DNA of 8,923 nt from Heyndrickxia sporothermodurans (GCF_016785185.1 NZ_JAEKDY010000130.1); one strand, 5' to 3'; shown: positions 1-6,903, counted from the stretch's first letter. The notes: generated from the sequence alone by a model not told the origin. Program-made: numbers and translations.

Positions 1-2
1 TT

Positions 3-56
3 GTCCCAACAGGAAGTGTAGTAGTATTTAAGAATGTTGACAAGTGGTTTTTTTAA
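3..56 (+). CDS. C-terminal tail of an unidentified protein (partial)
   Basis: One frame is open from the window edge and reads VPTGSVVVFKNVDKWFF before a TAA at 54-56. The other two forward frames are closed by stops at 19-21 and 38-40. I do not recognise the family from 17 residues. The stop codon lies inside the left arm of the palindrome at 53-92, so the true C-terminus could have been cut by whatever placed the palindrome there. It could also simply be chance open frame. Confidence 0.3.
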   Translation, partial: VPTGSVVVFKNVDKWFF

Positions 57-92
57 TTTGTGCTGGCCCCCCGGGGGGCCAGCACAAATTAA
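53..92. repeat. Perfect 40-bp palindrome with C6/G6 centre
   Basis: The two 20-base arms are exact reverse complements with no spacer. The left arm reads TTAATTTGTGCTGGCCCCCC. A run of seven T lies on its left (48-54) and a short AATT tract on its right. That is the opposite of an ordinary intrinsic terminator, which has A before the stem and T after it on the transcribed strand. It separates the upstream tail from a dehydrogenase that has lost its N-terminus. It resembles the GTGC...CC / GG...GCAC palindromes scattered through some Bacillus relatives, but membership of a repeat family is only an inference. It could also be an atypical terminator or mark a rearrangement or assembly join. Confidence 0.8.
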
Positions 93-213
93 TTGCCATC
101 CCCTACATATCTAGAATGCCATAAACACCAATAAATCCGATAACAATCAGGCAAATCAAGTTAAGGATACCGGATTCCCTAATTGGGGTTATGACCTTCA
201 ACATACTCGTCAT

Positions 214-1956
214 GTGCCCTATAAAGAGATTACAAAAGATAATGTAAAAAAAATGGGGATTGTTTGGCAACAGGATATTTTAGAATGGAATAAGGATGTT
301 CCGAATTTACAAGAGGATTTTCCTATCGTACAAAACGGGGTCATGTATGTGACTAGTGCCAAAAATCATGTGTTTGCAATCGATGCCAAAAGCGGAAAGA
401 AACTATGGGCATGGACACCTCCTAAGGAGGTACTTGATCATATTAATAGCTTGCCATGGCAATCCAATGTCGCAAGTAGAGGTGTCGCTGTAGCCGAAGG
501 AAATGTATATGTCTTAATGATAGACAATCGGCTGGTCAAACTTGATGCGAAAACAGGTAAACTGAAGAAAATGGTCAACTTTTGGGATTATGAACCTACC
601 ATTAAGTTAGAAAATAGATATTACGAATCCTCAGCCCCAATGTATTATGATGGCAACGTTTACGTTGGAAGCAGCGGCGGTGATAATGGTACACGAGGCT
701 TCGTTTGGGCGTTTAAAGCAGATACCCTTGAACCGCTATGGAAGGAACCGTTTTGGACCATTCCAGAAAGAGGAAAGGGATGGGTGAAAGGTAAATATAC
801 TGGTGGAGGTTCCGTATGGACACCGATGTCATTCGATCCGGATACAGATATGATGTATTTTGCTGTAGGAAATCCAGCTCCTGACTTTTACGATGAAGAC
901 AGAAAAGGGAAAAATCCATATACGGATTCCATTGTCGCTTTGGATAGTAAAACAGGAAAATTTAAGTGGGCATCCTCCCAAGTTGATCACGATGTATGGG
1001 ACTACGATGCTGCCGCGACACCGATGGTTCTCAATGCCAAGGTCGGCGGGAAAAAACAAAAGATTGTGGTTGAAGGCGGCAAGAATGGAAAATGGTATGC
1101 ATGGGATGCCAAAACTGGAAAAACCATTTACGATGGTGTACCGTTTGTGAAAATTAAACATTCGAAACCATCAAGTGACCCGAATAAAGTTCAACTTCAA
1201 TGGCCGGGTACACCAGGTGGAGAGAGTTACGCTCCTGAGACTTATGATCCTGAAACCAACTATGTGCTTATTCCGGGTATTAATAGCCCGAATGTAATGT
1301 TATCAGCGAAAGATCGGAAAGAGATTGCCAAAGATAACAATACCTTTCCTGGAACGAAGATACTCCCTTTACCAAAAAATATTATTCCATCCGGTAACAT
1401 TACTGCTATAGACGTTAATACCGGGAAAAAAGTATATCAAATCAATACTGACGATCCGATGTATGGCGGATTCACAAGTACCGCTACCGGTCTCGCTTTT
1501 TACGGGGAAATGGACGGAGCAGTGAATGCTCTCGATATTAAAAAAGGTAAAGTATTATGGAGCATGAAAAGTGGCGGAAAAGCAATTAAAATGGCGCCTT
1601 CCATTTATATGGTTGACGGCAAGCAATATGTTGCGGTGATTACGGGCGGAACGAGAGTTGTCGTTTATGGACTTGGCGGTAAGGAAAAAATTGCGACCAC
1701 TAATAAGAATGCAAAATTACAAGGGCAAGCCGACGTAGTTGTCAAACCAGAAGAGGTTTACAAAAAAAGTTGTATATCCTGTCATGGAGATAATCTTCAA
1801 GGCGCAACAGCTCCAAACCTTCAACATGTAGGTAAAACAATGTCAAAAGAAGAAATATTGAATCAAATCTTAAACGGCGGCGATCGCATGCCAGCAGGAC
1901 TGGCTAAAGGTGCCGAAGCAGAAGCACTAGCAGAATGGTTATCGAAAAAGAAATAA
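214..1956 (+). CDS. PQQ-dependent dehydrogenase with C-terminal cytochrome c, 5'-truncated
   Basis: An eight-bladed quinoprotein dehydrogenase of the methanol/ethanol family, normally exported, which oxidises alcohols using PQQ and Ca2+ and passes electrons to haem c. From GTG214 the frame gives 580 residues. Propeller repeats of the FAIDAKSGKKLW type recur. GNPAPDF (219-225) and VDHDVWDYD (257-265) carry the expected Ca/PQQ ligands Asn220 and catalytic Asp263. The C-terminal domain has CISCH at 520-524 and a likely haem-ligand Met559. Homology-like sequence (NWGYDLQHTRH) continues upstream of GTG214 to codon 115, just after a TAG at 112-114. No ribosome binding site, ATG or signal peptide precedes it, although the haem domain requires export. 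The family's vicinal Cys pair is absent (NVASRG, 85-90), and SGGDNGTRG (154-162) has Asp where Glu usually binds Ca. I infer a 5'-deleted, probably non-functional gene. Confidence 0.85.
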   Translation: MPYKEITKDNVKKMGIVWQQDILEWNKDVPNLQEDFPIVQNGVMYVTSAKNHVFAIDAKSGKKLWAWTPPKEVLDHINSLPWQSNVASRGVAVAEGNVYVLMIDNRLVKLDAKTGKLKKMVNFWDYEPTIKLENRYYESSAPMYYDGNVYVGSSGGDNGTRGFVWAFKADTLEPLWKEPFWTIPERGKGWVKGKYTGGGSVWTPMSFDPDTDMMYFAVGNPAPDFYDEDRKGKNPYTDSIVALDSKTGKFKWASSQVDHDVWDYDAAATPMVLNAKVGGKKQKIVVEGGKNGKWYAWDAKTGKTIYDGVPFVKIKHSKPSSDPNKVQLQWPGTPGGESYAPETYDPETNYVLIPGINSPNVMLSAKDRKEIAKDNNTFPGTKILPLPKNIIPSGNITAIDVNTGKKVYQINTDDPMYGGFTSTATGLAFYGEMDGAVNALDIKKGKVLWSMKSGGKAIKMAPSIYMVDGKQYVAVITGGTRVVVYGLGGKEKIATTNKNAKLQGQADVVVKPEEVYKKSCISCHGDNLQGATAPNLQHVGKTMSKEEILNQILNGGDRMPAGLAKGAEAEALAEWLSKKK

Positions 1957-2010
1957 TGTTTCGGAGAAAGTGAATTTCTTCATAAAAGCGGTCAATTTCT
2001 GAAGCAATCC

Positions 2011-2047
2011 GAGCCCGATTTCTTCATTCGGGCTCAGATAGTTTTAT
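2011..2047 (+). terminator. Intrinsic terminator after the PQQ dehydrogenase
   Basis: GAGCCCGA (2011-2018) pairs perfectly with TCGGGCTC (2028-2035) across a 9-base loop. It is followed by AGATAGTTTTATTTT, an interrupted T tract. It lies about 55 bp after the dehydrogenase stop and separates that gene from the secreted protein gene. Confidence 0.75.
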
Positions 2048-2091
2048 TTTCAGTGGTGAAACCTATAAACGATAAATAAGGATGGTGTAAA

Positions 2092-2565
2092 ATGAGGAAC
2101 CTATCGAAAAATACCATGCAATTCAGTGGTGGTGTCGCCTTATTAATTTGCTTGCTCATTGGCTTTGCTTCTCCAACCTTGACTAGTGCCGAATCCATGT
2201 CAAATCAAGGCTTAGGTTCGGCAGAAGTTAACGGAATTAAGCTGACAATCAATGGATATTCCATCGTAAACCACGGTCAAAACATTAGGCTGTATTATAC
2301 GATACATTCAAAATCGGATATTCAAGTAAATCCAAACGCCAAGAGCCTAATGGCAAGTCCGCATATATGGGTAGCACACACGTTAGTTCGTGAAACTTCC
2401 GATACTTTTAAAAAAGTAGGTAAAAACGAATATAAAGGGACGATAGAAGCCCAACTTCATCAATACAGACCGGAAAAACCTCATGTAACATTTAAAACTG
2501 ATGGGATTTTTAATCAAAATGGTGAATGGGCGATTGACTTTATTTTGAATAATGCTGAATACTAA
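2092..2565 (+). CDS. Small secreted protein, beta-rich, unknown function
   Basis: A 157-residue protein starting at ATG2092 with Shine-Dalgarno AAGGATGGTG at 2078-2087. The N-terminus is a classical Sec signal peptide: basic MRNLSK, hydrophobic core around 13-30, and a likely signal peptidase I site after LTSA at about residue 33. There is no lipobox, so it is probably released or loosely wall-associated. The mature part (about 34-157) alternates hydrophobic and polar residues (VNGIKLTINGYSI, IRLYYTI, VTFKTDG, GEWAIDFIL), suggesting an immunoglobulin-like or YtkA/FixH-like beta sandwich. No catalytic motif or cysteine remains after cleavage. It sits just after the dehydrogenase but behind a terminator, so a functional link is only possible. 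I do not recognise the exact family. Confidence 0.8.
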   Translation: MRNLSKNTMQFSGGVALLICLLIGFASPTLTSAESMSNQGLGSAEVNGIKLTINGYSIVNHGQNIRLYYTIHSKSDIQVNPNAKSLMASPHIWVAHTLVRETSDTFKKVGKNEYKGTIEAQLHQYRPEKPHVTFKTDGIFNQNGEWAIDFILNNAEY

Positions 2566-2614
2566 AATAGCTAACATTGGTTTGTATGCCCTAAAAGCAT
2601 AGTAGAAATTTTAT

Positions 2615-2660
2615 GTAAAACAGCGCTTCTTGGCTAGGAAGGGCTGTTTTACGTATTTTT
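2615..2660 (+). terminator. Intrinsic terminator after the secreted protein gene
   Basis: GTAAAACAGC (2615-2624) pairs perfectly with GCTGTTTTAC (2643-2652). An inner stem CTTC (2626-2629) / GAAG (2638-2641) continues after one mismatch. The sequence GTATTTTT follows. A strong hairpin with a usable T tract. Confidence 0.85.
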
Positions 2661-2755
2661 CCTTGTATCTGTATGGATTACTAGAGGATATCTTTCTTTT
2701 TTATAATGTAAACGCCTCCATAAAATTTTCTTCTTCTTTCCTTTAAAAATAGGAG

Positions 2756-2761
2756 TATAAT
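2756..2761 (+). promoter_or_regulatory. Candidate -10 box upstream of the MFS gene
   Basis: A perfect TATAAT lies 31 bp before the TTG start of the transporter. No good -35 is found at 16-18 bp upstream, where the sequence is a pyrimidine-rich tract. A second TATAAT at 2702-2707 also lacks a convincing -35. Either could be the promoter; position favours one of the two because a terminator closes the previous unit. Confidence 0.3.
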
Positions 2762-2792
2762 GATAAAAAAATGTAAATAGGGGAAGAGGTCA

Positions 2793-4061
2793 TTGAAGAA
2801 ACAGAGCAGTTATAGATGGGTCGTTTTTGGTGTAGTATTGTTCTCCTATTTTCTTATAGTGAGTCAACGTACCGCTCCTGGTTTAATTTCAGAGCAATTA
2901 ATGAAGGAGTTTCATGTTTCAGCTGCAGTTATAGGATTATTAACGAGTATTCAGTTTTTAGCTTACTCAGGTCTACAAATACCGATTGGAATTTTGTCCG
3001 ATCGTTTTGGCCCTAATTATTTTCTTATTTTCGGAACACTTCTTAATGGTATAGGTACCTTAATATATAGTATCGCACCAAACGAGGGGTTTTTACTTTT
3101 TGCAAGATTGTTAGTTGGTATAGGTGATGCAGCGATTTGGGTTAATTTAGTACTTATTTTAAGTCAATGGTTTAAAGCAAATGAATTCGTACAATTACTA
3201 GGATTTGCGGGAATGAGTGGGAGCTTAGGATTTTTAATGGCAACTGTTCCATTTTCCGCTTCTATCGATCTCATCGGCTGGAGAGCCCCATTTCTTATCA
3301 TAGGATGCCTTTTATGTATTTTTGGGATTCTTCTTTATATTGTTCTAGTAAAAAAACCGATACAAATGAATATTACACCGATAAACACGAATCGGTCTAT
3401 TGATCATTCCAGTAAAAAAGGTGATAAAACGATTGTTATTCTAAGACGACTGTTTTCCAGTCGTCAAGCATGGGCAACTTTTTTATGCCATTTTGGTGTT
3501 GTCGGAACGTATGTAGGTTTTATTGGATCTTGGGCAGTTCCATTTGGGATGAACATGTATGGAATGACACGGTCAGGAGCAAGTCAATTAATTATGATTG
3601 GATTAATCGGTGCGATTATTGGTGCCCCTTTAACAGGCTGGATTACGAATCGTTTGAATATGATAAAGCGACCATATTTAGTCGTTCATATTTTTACTTT
3701 GTGCAGTTGGGTTACTTTTTTCTTATGTGGAGGTAAGCCACCATACTACCTGGTTATCATCCTATTTTTAATCATAGGATATGGTAATGGTGCAAGTGCA
3801 TTAACTTTTGCAGTCGTTCGCCAATCATTTCCGATCAAGGAGGTTGGTGTCGTTTCAGGATTTGCAAATACCGGAGGATTTTTAAGTGCTGTCCTATTAC
3901 CGAGTATTTTTGGAAAGGTATTAGATTATTTTCACGCGGGTTCTATAGGATATCACTATGGCTTTATTATTCCGGTTGTCTTTTCACTTATTGGTTTATT
4001 TGGCGGTATGATGATTAAGGAACAACATCGGGCGGAGAGATCAAAAGAGTTGACCGCTTAA
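2793..4061 (+). CDS. Major facilitator superfamily transporter
   Basis: A 422-residue polytopic membrane protein of normal MFS length, with about twelve hydrophobic segments split by a hydrophilic central loop (about 187-215). The MFS motif A between helices 2 and 3 is clear: GILSDRFG at 66-73 with Asp70 and Arg71. A matching, degenerate loop TGWITNRLN (281-289) occurs in the C-terminal half. Start is TTG2793 with a purine-rich Shine-Dalgarno (AGGGGAAGAGGT, 2779-2790). The substrate cannot be told from sequence. The closest general type is the cyanate/nitrate or organic anion-like MFS carriers, but this is weak. It is a single-gene unit bounded by terminators on both sides, with no adjacent enzyme to hint at a substrate. 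The frame appears intact. Confidence 0.9.
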   Translation: MKKQSSYRWVVFGVVLFSYFLIVSQRTAPGLISEQLMKEFHVSAAVIGLLTSIQFLAYSGLQIPIGILSDRFGPNYFLIFGTLLNGIGTLIYSIAPNEGFLLFARLLVGIGDAAIWVNLVLILSQWFKANEFVQLLGFAGMSGSLGFLMATVPFSASIDLIGWRAPFLIIGCLLCIFGILLYIVLVKKPIQMNITPINTNRSIDHSSKKGDKTIVILRRLFSSRQAWATFLCHFGVVGTYVGFIGSWAVPFGMNMYGMTRSGASQLIMIGLIGAIIGAPLTGWITNRLNMIKRPYLVVHIFTLCSWVTFFLCGGKPPYYLVIILFLIIGYGNGASALTFAVVRQSFPIKEVGVVSGFANTGGFLSAVLLPSIFGKVLDYFHAGSIGYHYGFIIPVVFSLIGLFGGMMIKEQHRAERSKELTA

Positions 4062-4075
4062 TAATAAAATAGTAA

Positions 4076-4107
4076 AAAGGAACATTTGATTTGCTCAATG
4101 TTCCTTT
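4076..4107. terminator. Bidirectional terminator between MFS gene and the membrane pseudogene
   Basis: AAAGGAACATT (4076-4086) pairs exactly with AATGTTCCTTT (4097-4107). On the plus strand it is followed by GTCTATTT. On the minus strand it is followed by TTTACTATTTTATTA. It can therefore end both the transporter transcript and any leftward transcript from the gene at 4206-4765. Confidence 0.75.
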
Positions 4108-4205
4108 GTCTATTTAATATATGTGAGGATAATTAACGATGAGGCAAATAATATCCATTTTTTCGTGATTACCTAGCCACTTATAGAGGTTAATCCAATT
4201 TGACT

Positions 4206-4765
4206 TTATATGATTGAATGAGGGAATTTTTTCAGTAACACGATTCCAAACTCAGTCCATATCCAGTTATACAAAATAGAAAAAATGAAAATACTGACTA
4301 AAAAAACTAGAGATATAGTTTGAGAACTTGCCGGTCCAAGCACTGGAAAATGAAACACAAATAATAATAAAAAGATCCCAATTGATAAGCTGAATCCTCC
4401 AAAAAGAATAATACTCAAACGCTTTTTAAATAGGGTAAAAGCAATTCCGGTACTTATACCTAATAATCCAGTTGTGAATGGAAAAATAATCAACTCACTT
4501 GGTTGAATGAAAAGAAGTAATAAATTCGTTAGTAAATAGGTTAAACAGCCTACAGTCATACTTAGCATGGAACAGAAAAGGATAGGCGCAGTCGCTAGTG
4601 AACTGATAAAATACCCAAAGCCAGGAAAAAGCCTCCGGCAGATTGGAAAATGGTAGCTAGTAGGGAAAATAAGGATCCCAATATGAGCTGTTGACTTTTT
4701 GATCTTCTCATAAATGCAATTTGAAAAACCTTTAACTGATCAGTAATTGTTTGAAAAAAGTACAC
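4206..4765 (-). pseudogene. Frameshifted small membrane protein, possibly ECF S component-like
   Basis: Reading leftward, GAGGAGGT (4780-4773) precedes a GTG start at 4765 with 7-nt spacing. The first frame gives MYFFQTITDQLKVFQ through QSAGGFF and stops at TAG 4597-4595. The next frame continues at once as PGFGYFISSLATAPILF and runs to the stop at 4206. Restoring one base in the A5 run at 4626-4630 (T5 on the coding strand) joins them into about 186 residues. The product would have a charged N-terminal helix and five or six hydrophobic segments, including IFPFTTGLLGISTGIAF. The compact, hydrophobic, loop-poor layout recalls substrate-binding S components of ECF transporters, but no vitamin-specific motif is seen. 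The shorter frame starting at ATG4568 lacks its own ribosome binding site. The shift may be a true mutation or a homopolymer sequencing error. Confidence 0.75.
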
Positions 4766-5002
4766 GTAAAATACCTCCTCACTTTTATGATTAAACTCCT
4801 TTTTCGCTAACTAAAATAAACCTAAGAAAATAGTGTCTCCCGCTTCATCAAATGATCAAACCTATATTGATAGTATAGTATTCAAAATAATTAGTATTGA
4901 TTTAGCAAATGAGGTCAGATTTCCACTAATATTGTTAAAAAAGAGAAGAAAAAGATGATAAGTATATGTAAACCCTTCGGTATTTTCAAAGTAAAATAAA
5001 AA

Positions 5003-5023
5003 GTAAATGAACCATTCATTCAC
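5003..5023. promoter_or_regulatory. Candidate TetR-type operator
   Basis: An imperfect 21-bp palindrome: left half GTAAATGAA, centre CCA, right half TTCATTCAC. Eight of nine positions pair, with six consecutive pairs flanking the centre. The size and the TGAAT/ATTCA-like half sites are typical for TetR-family operators. It lies 23 bp before the SDR start codon and a few bases after a possible -10 (TAAAAT, 4992-4997). A bound repressor would block the SDR-tetR transcript, and the regulator is the second gene of that unit. Confidence 0.6.
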
Positions 5024-5045
5024 GGGTCCATTTAGGAAGGGGCAA

Positions 5046-5960
5046 ATGATATTGGATAATTCAACTTGGTCTGTAAAAGATAAATATGTTTTAATTACTG
5101 GAGCTACGAGTGGGATTGGTTTGGCGGCTGTTAAGGAGTTAGCTTCTCGTGGTGCAAATATAGGAATCATTGCGCGAAATCAAGGCAAAGCAAATAAGGT
5201 AGCGAACGAATTAAAACAATCATTAGGTCACAAGAAAAACATTGATGTATTTCTTGCAGATATGGCTTCTCAGCAATCAATACGAAAAGCAGCAGCGGAA
5301 ATTCTAACGAAATGTCCTAAAATAGATATTTTAATTAACAATGCTGGAGCATTATTTGAAAAACGTCAGCTTACTGAGGATGGAATTGAAATGACTTGGG
5401 CGGTAAACTATTTAGCTCCTTTTTTACTTACTTCTTTATTAATCGAGAGAATGAAAGAAAATGAGCATGCACGTATTATTACAACCGCTTCACATGGTCA
5501 TAAGATGGCTAAAACAGGCATTAATTTCGATGATTTAAGTGCAGAGAAACTTTATAAATCTCCAAAAAAATTCTTCGGCGGTCCAACTTTGCGTTATGCA
5601 GAGACAAAACTTGCAAATATTTTATTTACTTTAGAATTAGCCAAAAAACTTAAGGGGACCAACGTCTCTTCTTATTGCTTCGATCCCGGATTAGTAGCCA
5701 CCAATTTTAATCAAAATAATGGATGGTTAGCTCGCAGTACGATGGCTGTGATGAAGATCTTTTCACGAACGCCTGAAAAAGGTGCTGAAACATTAGTATG
5801 GCTCGCCGACTCAGATGAGGTAACCGATCATAGTGGTCTTTATTATGCGGATATGGAAGTGGCGACACCATCTGTTCAAGCTCAAAATATTGATTCTGCT
5901 AAGAAATTGTGGAAAATAAGCGAGGATCAAGTGCAACATTCTCTTAAACTGATTAGTTAG
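5046..5960 (+). CDS. Short-chain dehydrogenase/reductase (SDR), retinol dehydrogenase-like
   Basis: A cytoplasmic NAD(P)-dependent oxidoreductase. From ATG5046 it is 304 residues. The Rossmann signature TGATSGIG is at 18-25, NNAG at 98-101, the structural Asn in AVNY at 121, catalytic Ser149 (TTASHG), Tyr184 and Lys188 (YAETK), and DPGLVATN at 213-220. The length and the long FDDLSAEKLY insertion before the YxxxK motif match the retinol dehydrogenase/WW-domain oxidoreductase-like subgroup. Arg44 after the second strand (IIARN) suggests NADPH. An in-frame ATG at 5007 is rejected as start because it lies inside the operator palindrome and has no Shine-Dalgarno, whereas AGGAAGGGG (5034-5042) precedes 5046. 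It is probably co-transcribed with the TetR gene 27 bp downstream. The substrate is unknown; the regulator hints at a lipid, aldehyde or xenobiotic. Confidence 0.9.
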   Translation: MILDNSTWSVKDKYVLITGATSGIGLAAVKELASRGANIGIIARNQGKANKVANELKQSLGHKKNIDVFLADMASQQSIRKAAAEILTKCPKIDILINNAGALFEKRQLTEDGIEMTWAVNYLAPFLLTSLLIERMKENEHARIITTASHGHKMAKTGINFDDLSAEKLYKSPKKFFGGPTLRYAETKLANILFTLELAKKLKGTNVSSYCFDPGLVATNFNQNNGWLARSTMAVMKIFSRTPEKGAETLVWLADSDEVTDHSGLYYADMEVATPSVQAQNIDSAKKLWKISEDQVQHSLKLIS

Positions 5961-5987
5961 ATTAATTATATTGGAGAGTGAATACGG

Positions 5988-6578
5988 TTGTCATTAGTAG
6001 ATGGTCAAAAAATAGATCCTGCTCATGAAGAAAGAAAATCTAAAATAAAGAAAGCGGCATTGAAAGTATTTGCACATCATGGGCTGACTGGAACAAAAAT
6101 GAGTATGATTGCTGCAGAAGCGGGTATTAGTCAAGGCTTAACTTATCGCTATTTTCAATCAAAGGACGTCCTTTTTACTGAACTTGTTCAGGAAGCAGTC
6201 GAAGAAGCGCACACCACAATCAAGAATATACATTCATATTCAAGTACGCCAATCGATCAAATGAGGGTGTTAACTAGAAGAATGCTCGAGGAAAATCATA
6301 AAAATTATTTTCTCATTCTCCAACAGGCAAACATTTCACCGAATGTCCCAAATGACGTTACGATCCTTTTGAAACAATATTCTACCAGAAATATTATAAA
6401 TGAGTTGATCCCTCTTTTCGTTAAAGGACAACAAATAGGTCAATTTTGTGAAGGAGATCCTTATGAGCTTTTATACCTCTTTTTTTCTGTTATTACCGGA
6501 TTAATGCTTCAAGATATTCCATCATCGTCTTTAAATAATCCACATTCGGTTGAACTCATCATGAAGATTTTACAATAG
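5988..6578 (+). CDS. TetR/AcrR family transcriptional regulator
   Basis: A 196-residue one-component repressor. The N-terminal TetR DNA-binding domain spans about 16-62: KIKKAALKVFAHHGLTGTKM, then the helix-turn-helix MIAAEAGISQGLTYRYF (40-56), then the SKDVLF junction. The rest (about 65-196) is an all-helical, poorly conserved ligand and dimerisation domain, so the ligand cannot be deduced. Start is TTG5988 with GGAGAGTG (5973-5980) at 7-nt spacing. It follows the SDR gene by 27 bp without a terminator, so the two form an operon. The palindrome at 5003-5023 is the likely autoregulatory and SDR-controlling operator. No convincing terminator follows the stop codon. Confidence 0.92.
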   Translation: MSLVDGQKIDPAHEERKSKIKKAALKVFAHHGLTGTKMSMIAAEAGISQGLTYRYFQSKDVLFTELVQEAVEEAHTTIKNIHSYSSTPIDQMRVLTRRMLEENHKNYFLILQQANISPNVPNDVTILLKQYSTRNIINELIPLFVKGQQIGQFCEGDPYELLYLFFSVITGLMLQDIPSSSLNNPHSVELIMKILQ

Positions 6579-6685
6579 AATTTGCTAAGTATGATTGCTT
6601 TTTGGAAATAGGATTGACAGATTTTATCTGGTTCTTAATTTATTCAGAAACAAAAAAGAACATTTCAAAAAAATAATATAAAATA

Positions 6686-6699
6686 CGAACGTATGTGCT
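6686..6699. promoter_or_regulatory. LexA/DinR-like box over the toxin promoter
   Basis: CGAACGTATGTGCT matches the Gram-positive LexA (DinR) consensus CGAAC-N4-GTTCG at eight of ten fixed positions; the right half has GTGCT in place of GTTCG. It lies directly against, and one base into, the TATAAT at 6699-6704, where a bound repressor would block RNA polymerase. The match is imperfect, so SOS control is an inference. Confidence 0.45.
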
Positions 6700-6704
6700 A
6701 TAAT
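6696..6704 (+). promoter_or_regulatory. Extended -10 promoter of the small toxin gene
   Basis: TGC immediately followed by TATAAT gives an extended -10 element. No TTGACA-like -35 is present 17 bp upstream (the region is AT-only), which extended -10 promoters tolerate. Transcription would start near 6711, giving a 5' leader of about 55 nt before the toxin ATG and a transcript of about 265 nt ending at the terminator near 6975. Confidence 0.65.
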
Positions 6705-6730
6705 AAAGAAGACATAGTTTGCAGGGTGGG

Positions 6731-6765
6731 CAGTGGTCACTTCCTCGTGAAGGGGGTGATTGCTG
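6731..6765 (+). promoter_or_regulatory. Leader hairpin that hides the toxin Shine-Dalgarno
   Basis: CAGTGGTCAC (6731-6740) pairs over ten positions with GTGATTGCTG (6756-6765), including three G-U pairs. TTC (6741-6743) pairs with GAA (6749-6751) around the loop CTCGT. The Shine-Dalgarno (GAAGGGGGTGAT, 6749-6760), a near-perfect match to the 16S rRNA tail, lies wholly within the stem and bulge. The hairpin ends at the base before the ATG. This would limit translation until the structure is opened, as is usual for type I toxin mRNAs. Confidence 0.6.
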
Positions 6766-6864
6766 ATGATCACAGTATACGAAGCCATTTCACTTATGAT
6801 CACTTTCGGATCATTAATCGTTGCAGTGATTGCAGTTGTTATTTCTCTTATTAAACGGAAATAA
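6766..6864 (+). CDS. Putative holin-like toxin, 32-aa membrane peptide (type I toxin)
   Basis: The peptide begins MITVYEAISLMITFG and ends VVISLIKRK. It is one transmembrane helix (about 7-28) with a short acidic N-terminus and a basic C-terminal KRK, the layout of the Hol-Tox family of putative holin-like toxins found widely in Bacillaceae. Members are thought to insert into the cell's own membrane and depolarise it. An exceptional Shine-Dalgarno (GAAGGGGGTGAT) sits just upstream but inside a hairpin. The gene has its own promoter, a hairpin starting at its stop codon and a strong terminator. The size, structure and RNA features match a type I toxin-antitoxin locus, whose antitoxin would be an RNA. 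Toxicity is inferred from family and layout, not shown. Confidence 0.8.
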   Translation: MITVYEAISLMITFGSLIVAVIAVVISLIKRK

Positions 6865-6903
6865 CCCACCCTGCTCAAGGCCGTGAGTCAAGGGGTGGGT
6901 TAT
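6861..6903. repeat. Long hairpin beginning at the toxin stop codon
   Basis: ATAACCCACCC (6861-6871) pairs perfectly with GGGTGGGTTAT (6893-6903). Inside it CTCA (6874-6877) pairs with TGAG (6884-6887). The left arm contains the toxin stop codon. No T tract follows on the plus strand, while TTCCGTTT follows on the minus strand, so it could end a leftward antisense RNA. Its left arm CCCACCCTGC (6864-6873) is also the exact reverse complement of GCAGGGTGGG (6721-6730) in the toxin leader, giving an alternative fold. Confidence 0.75.

Noticed and set aside
53..92. The palindrome read as an ordinary intrinsic terminator
   Set aside because: The T run lies upstream of the stem on the plus strand, so on either strand the stem is not followed by a clear T tract.
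4781..5000. Riboswitch or T-box in the divergent region upstream of the membrane pseudogene
   Set aside because: No T-box, TPP or other conserved core motif and no leader terminator was found; only short AT-rich repeats such as TATTGAT are present.
5007..5045. SDR start at ATG5007
   Set aside because: The codon lies inside the operator palindrome, has no Shine-Dalgarno, and the extra 13 residues are not part of the fold; ATG5046 has AGGAAGGGG.
6614..6641. TTGACA at 6614-6619 as the -35 of a promoter
   Set aside because: No acceptable -10 is found at 16-18 bp; the best is TAATTT, and the toxin promoter is 60 bp further on.
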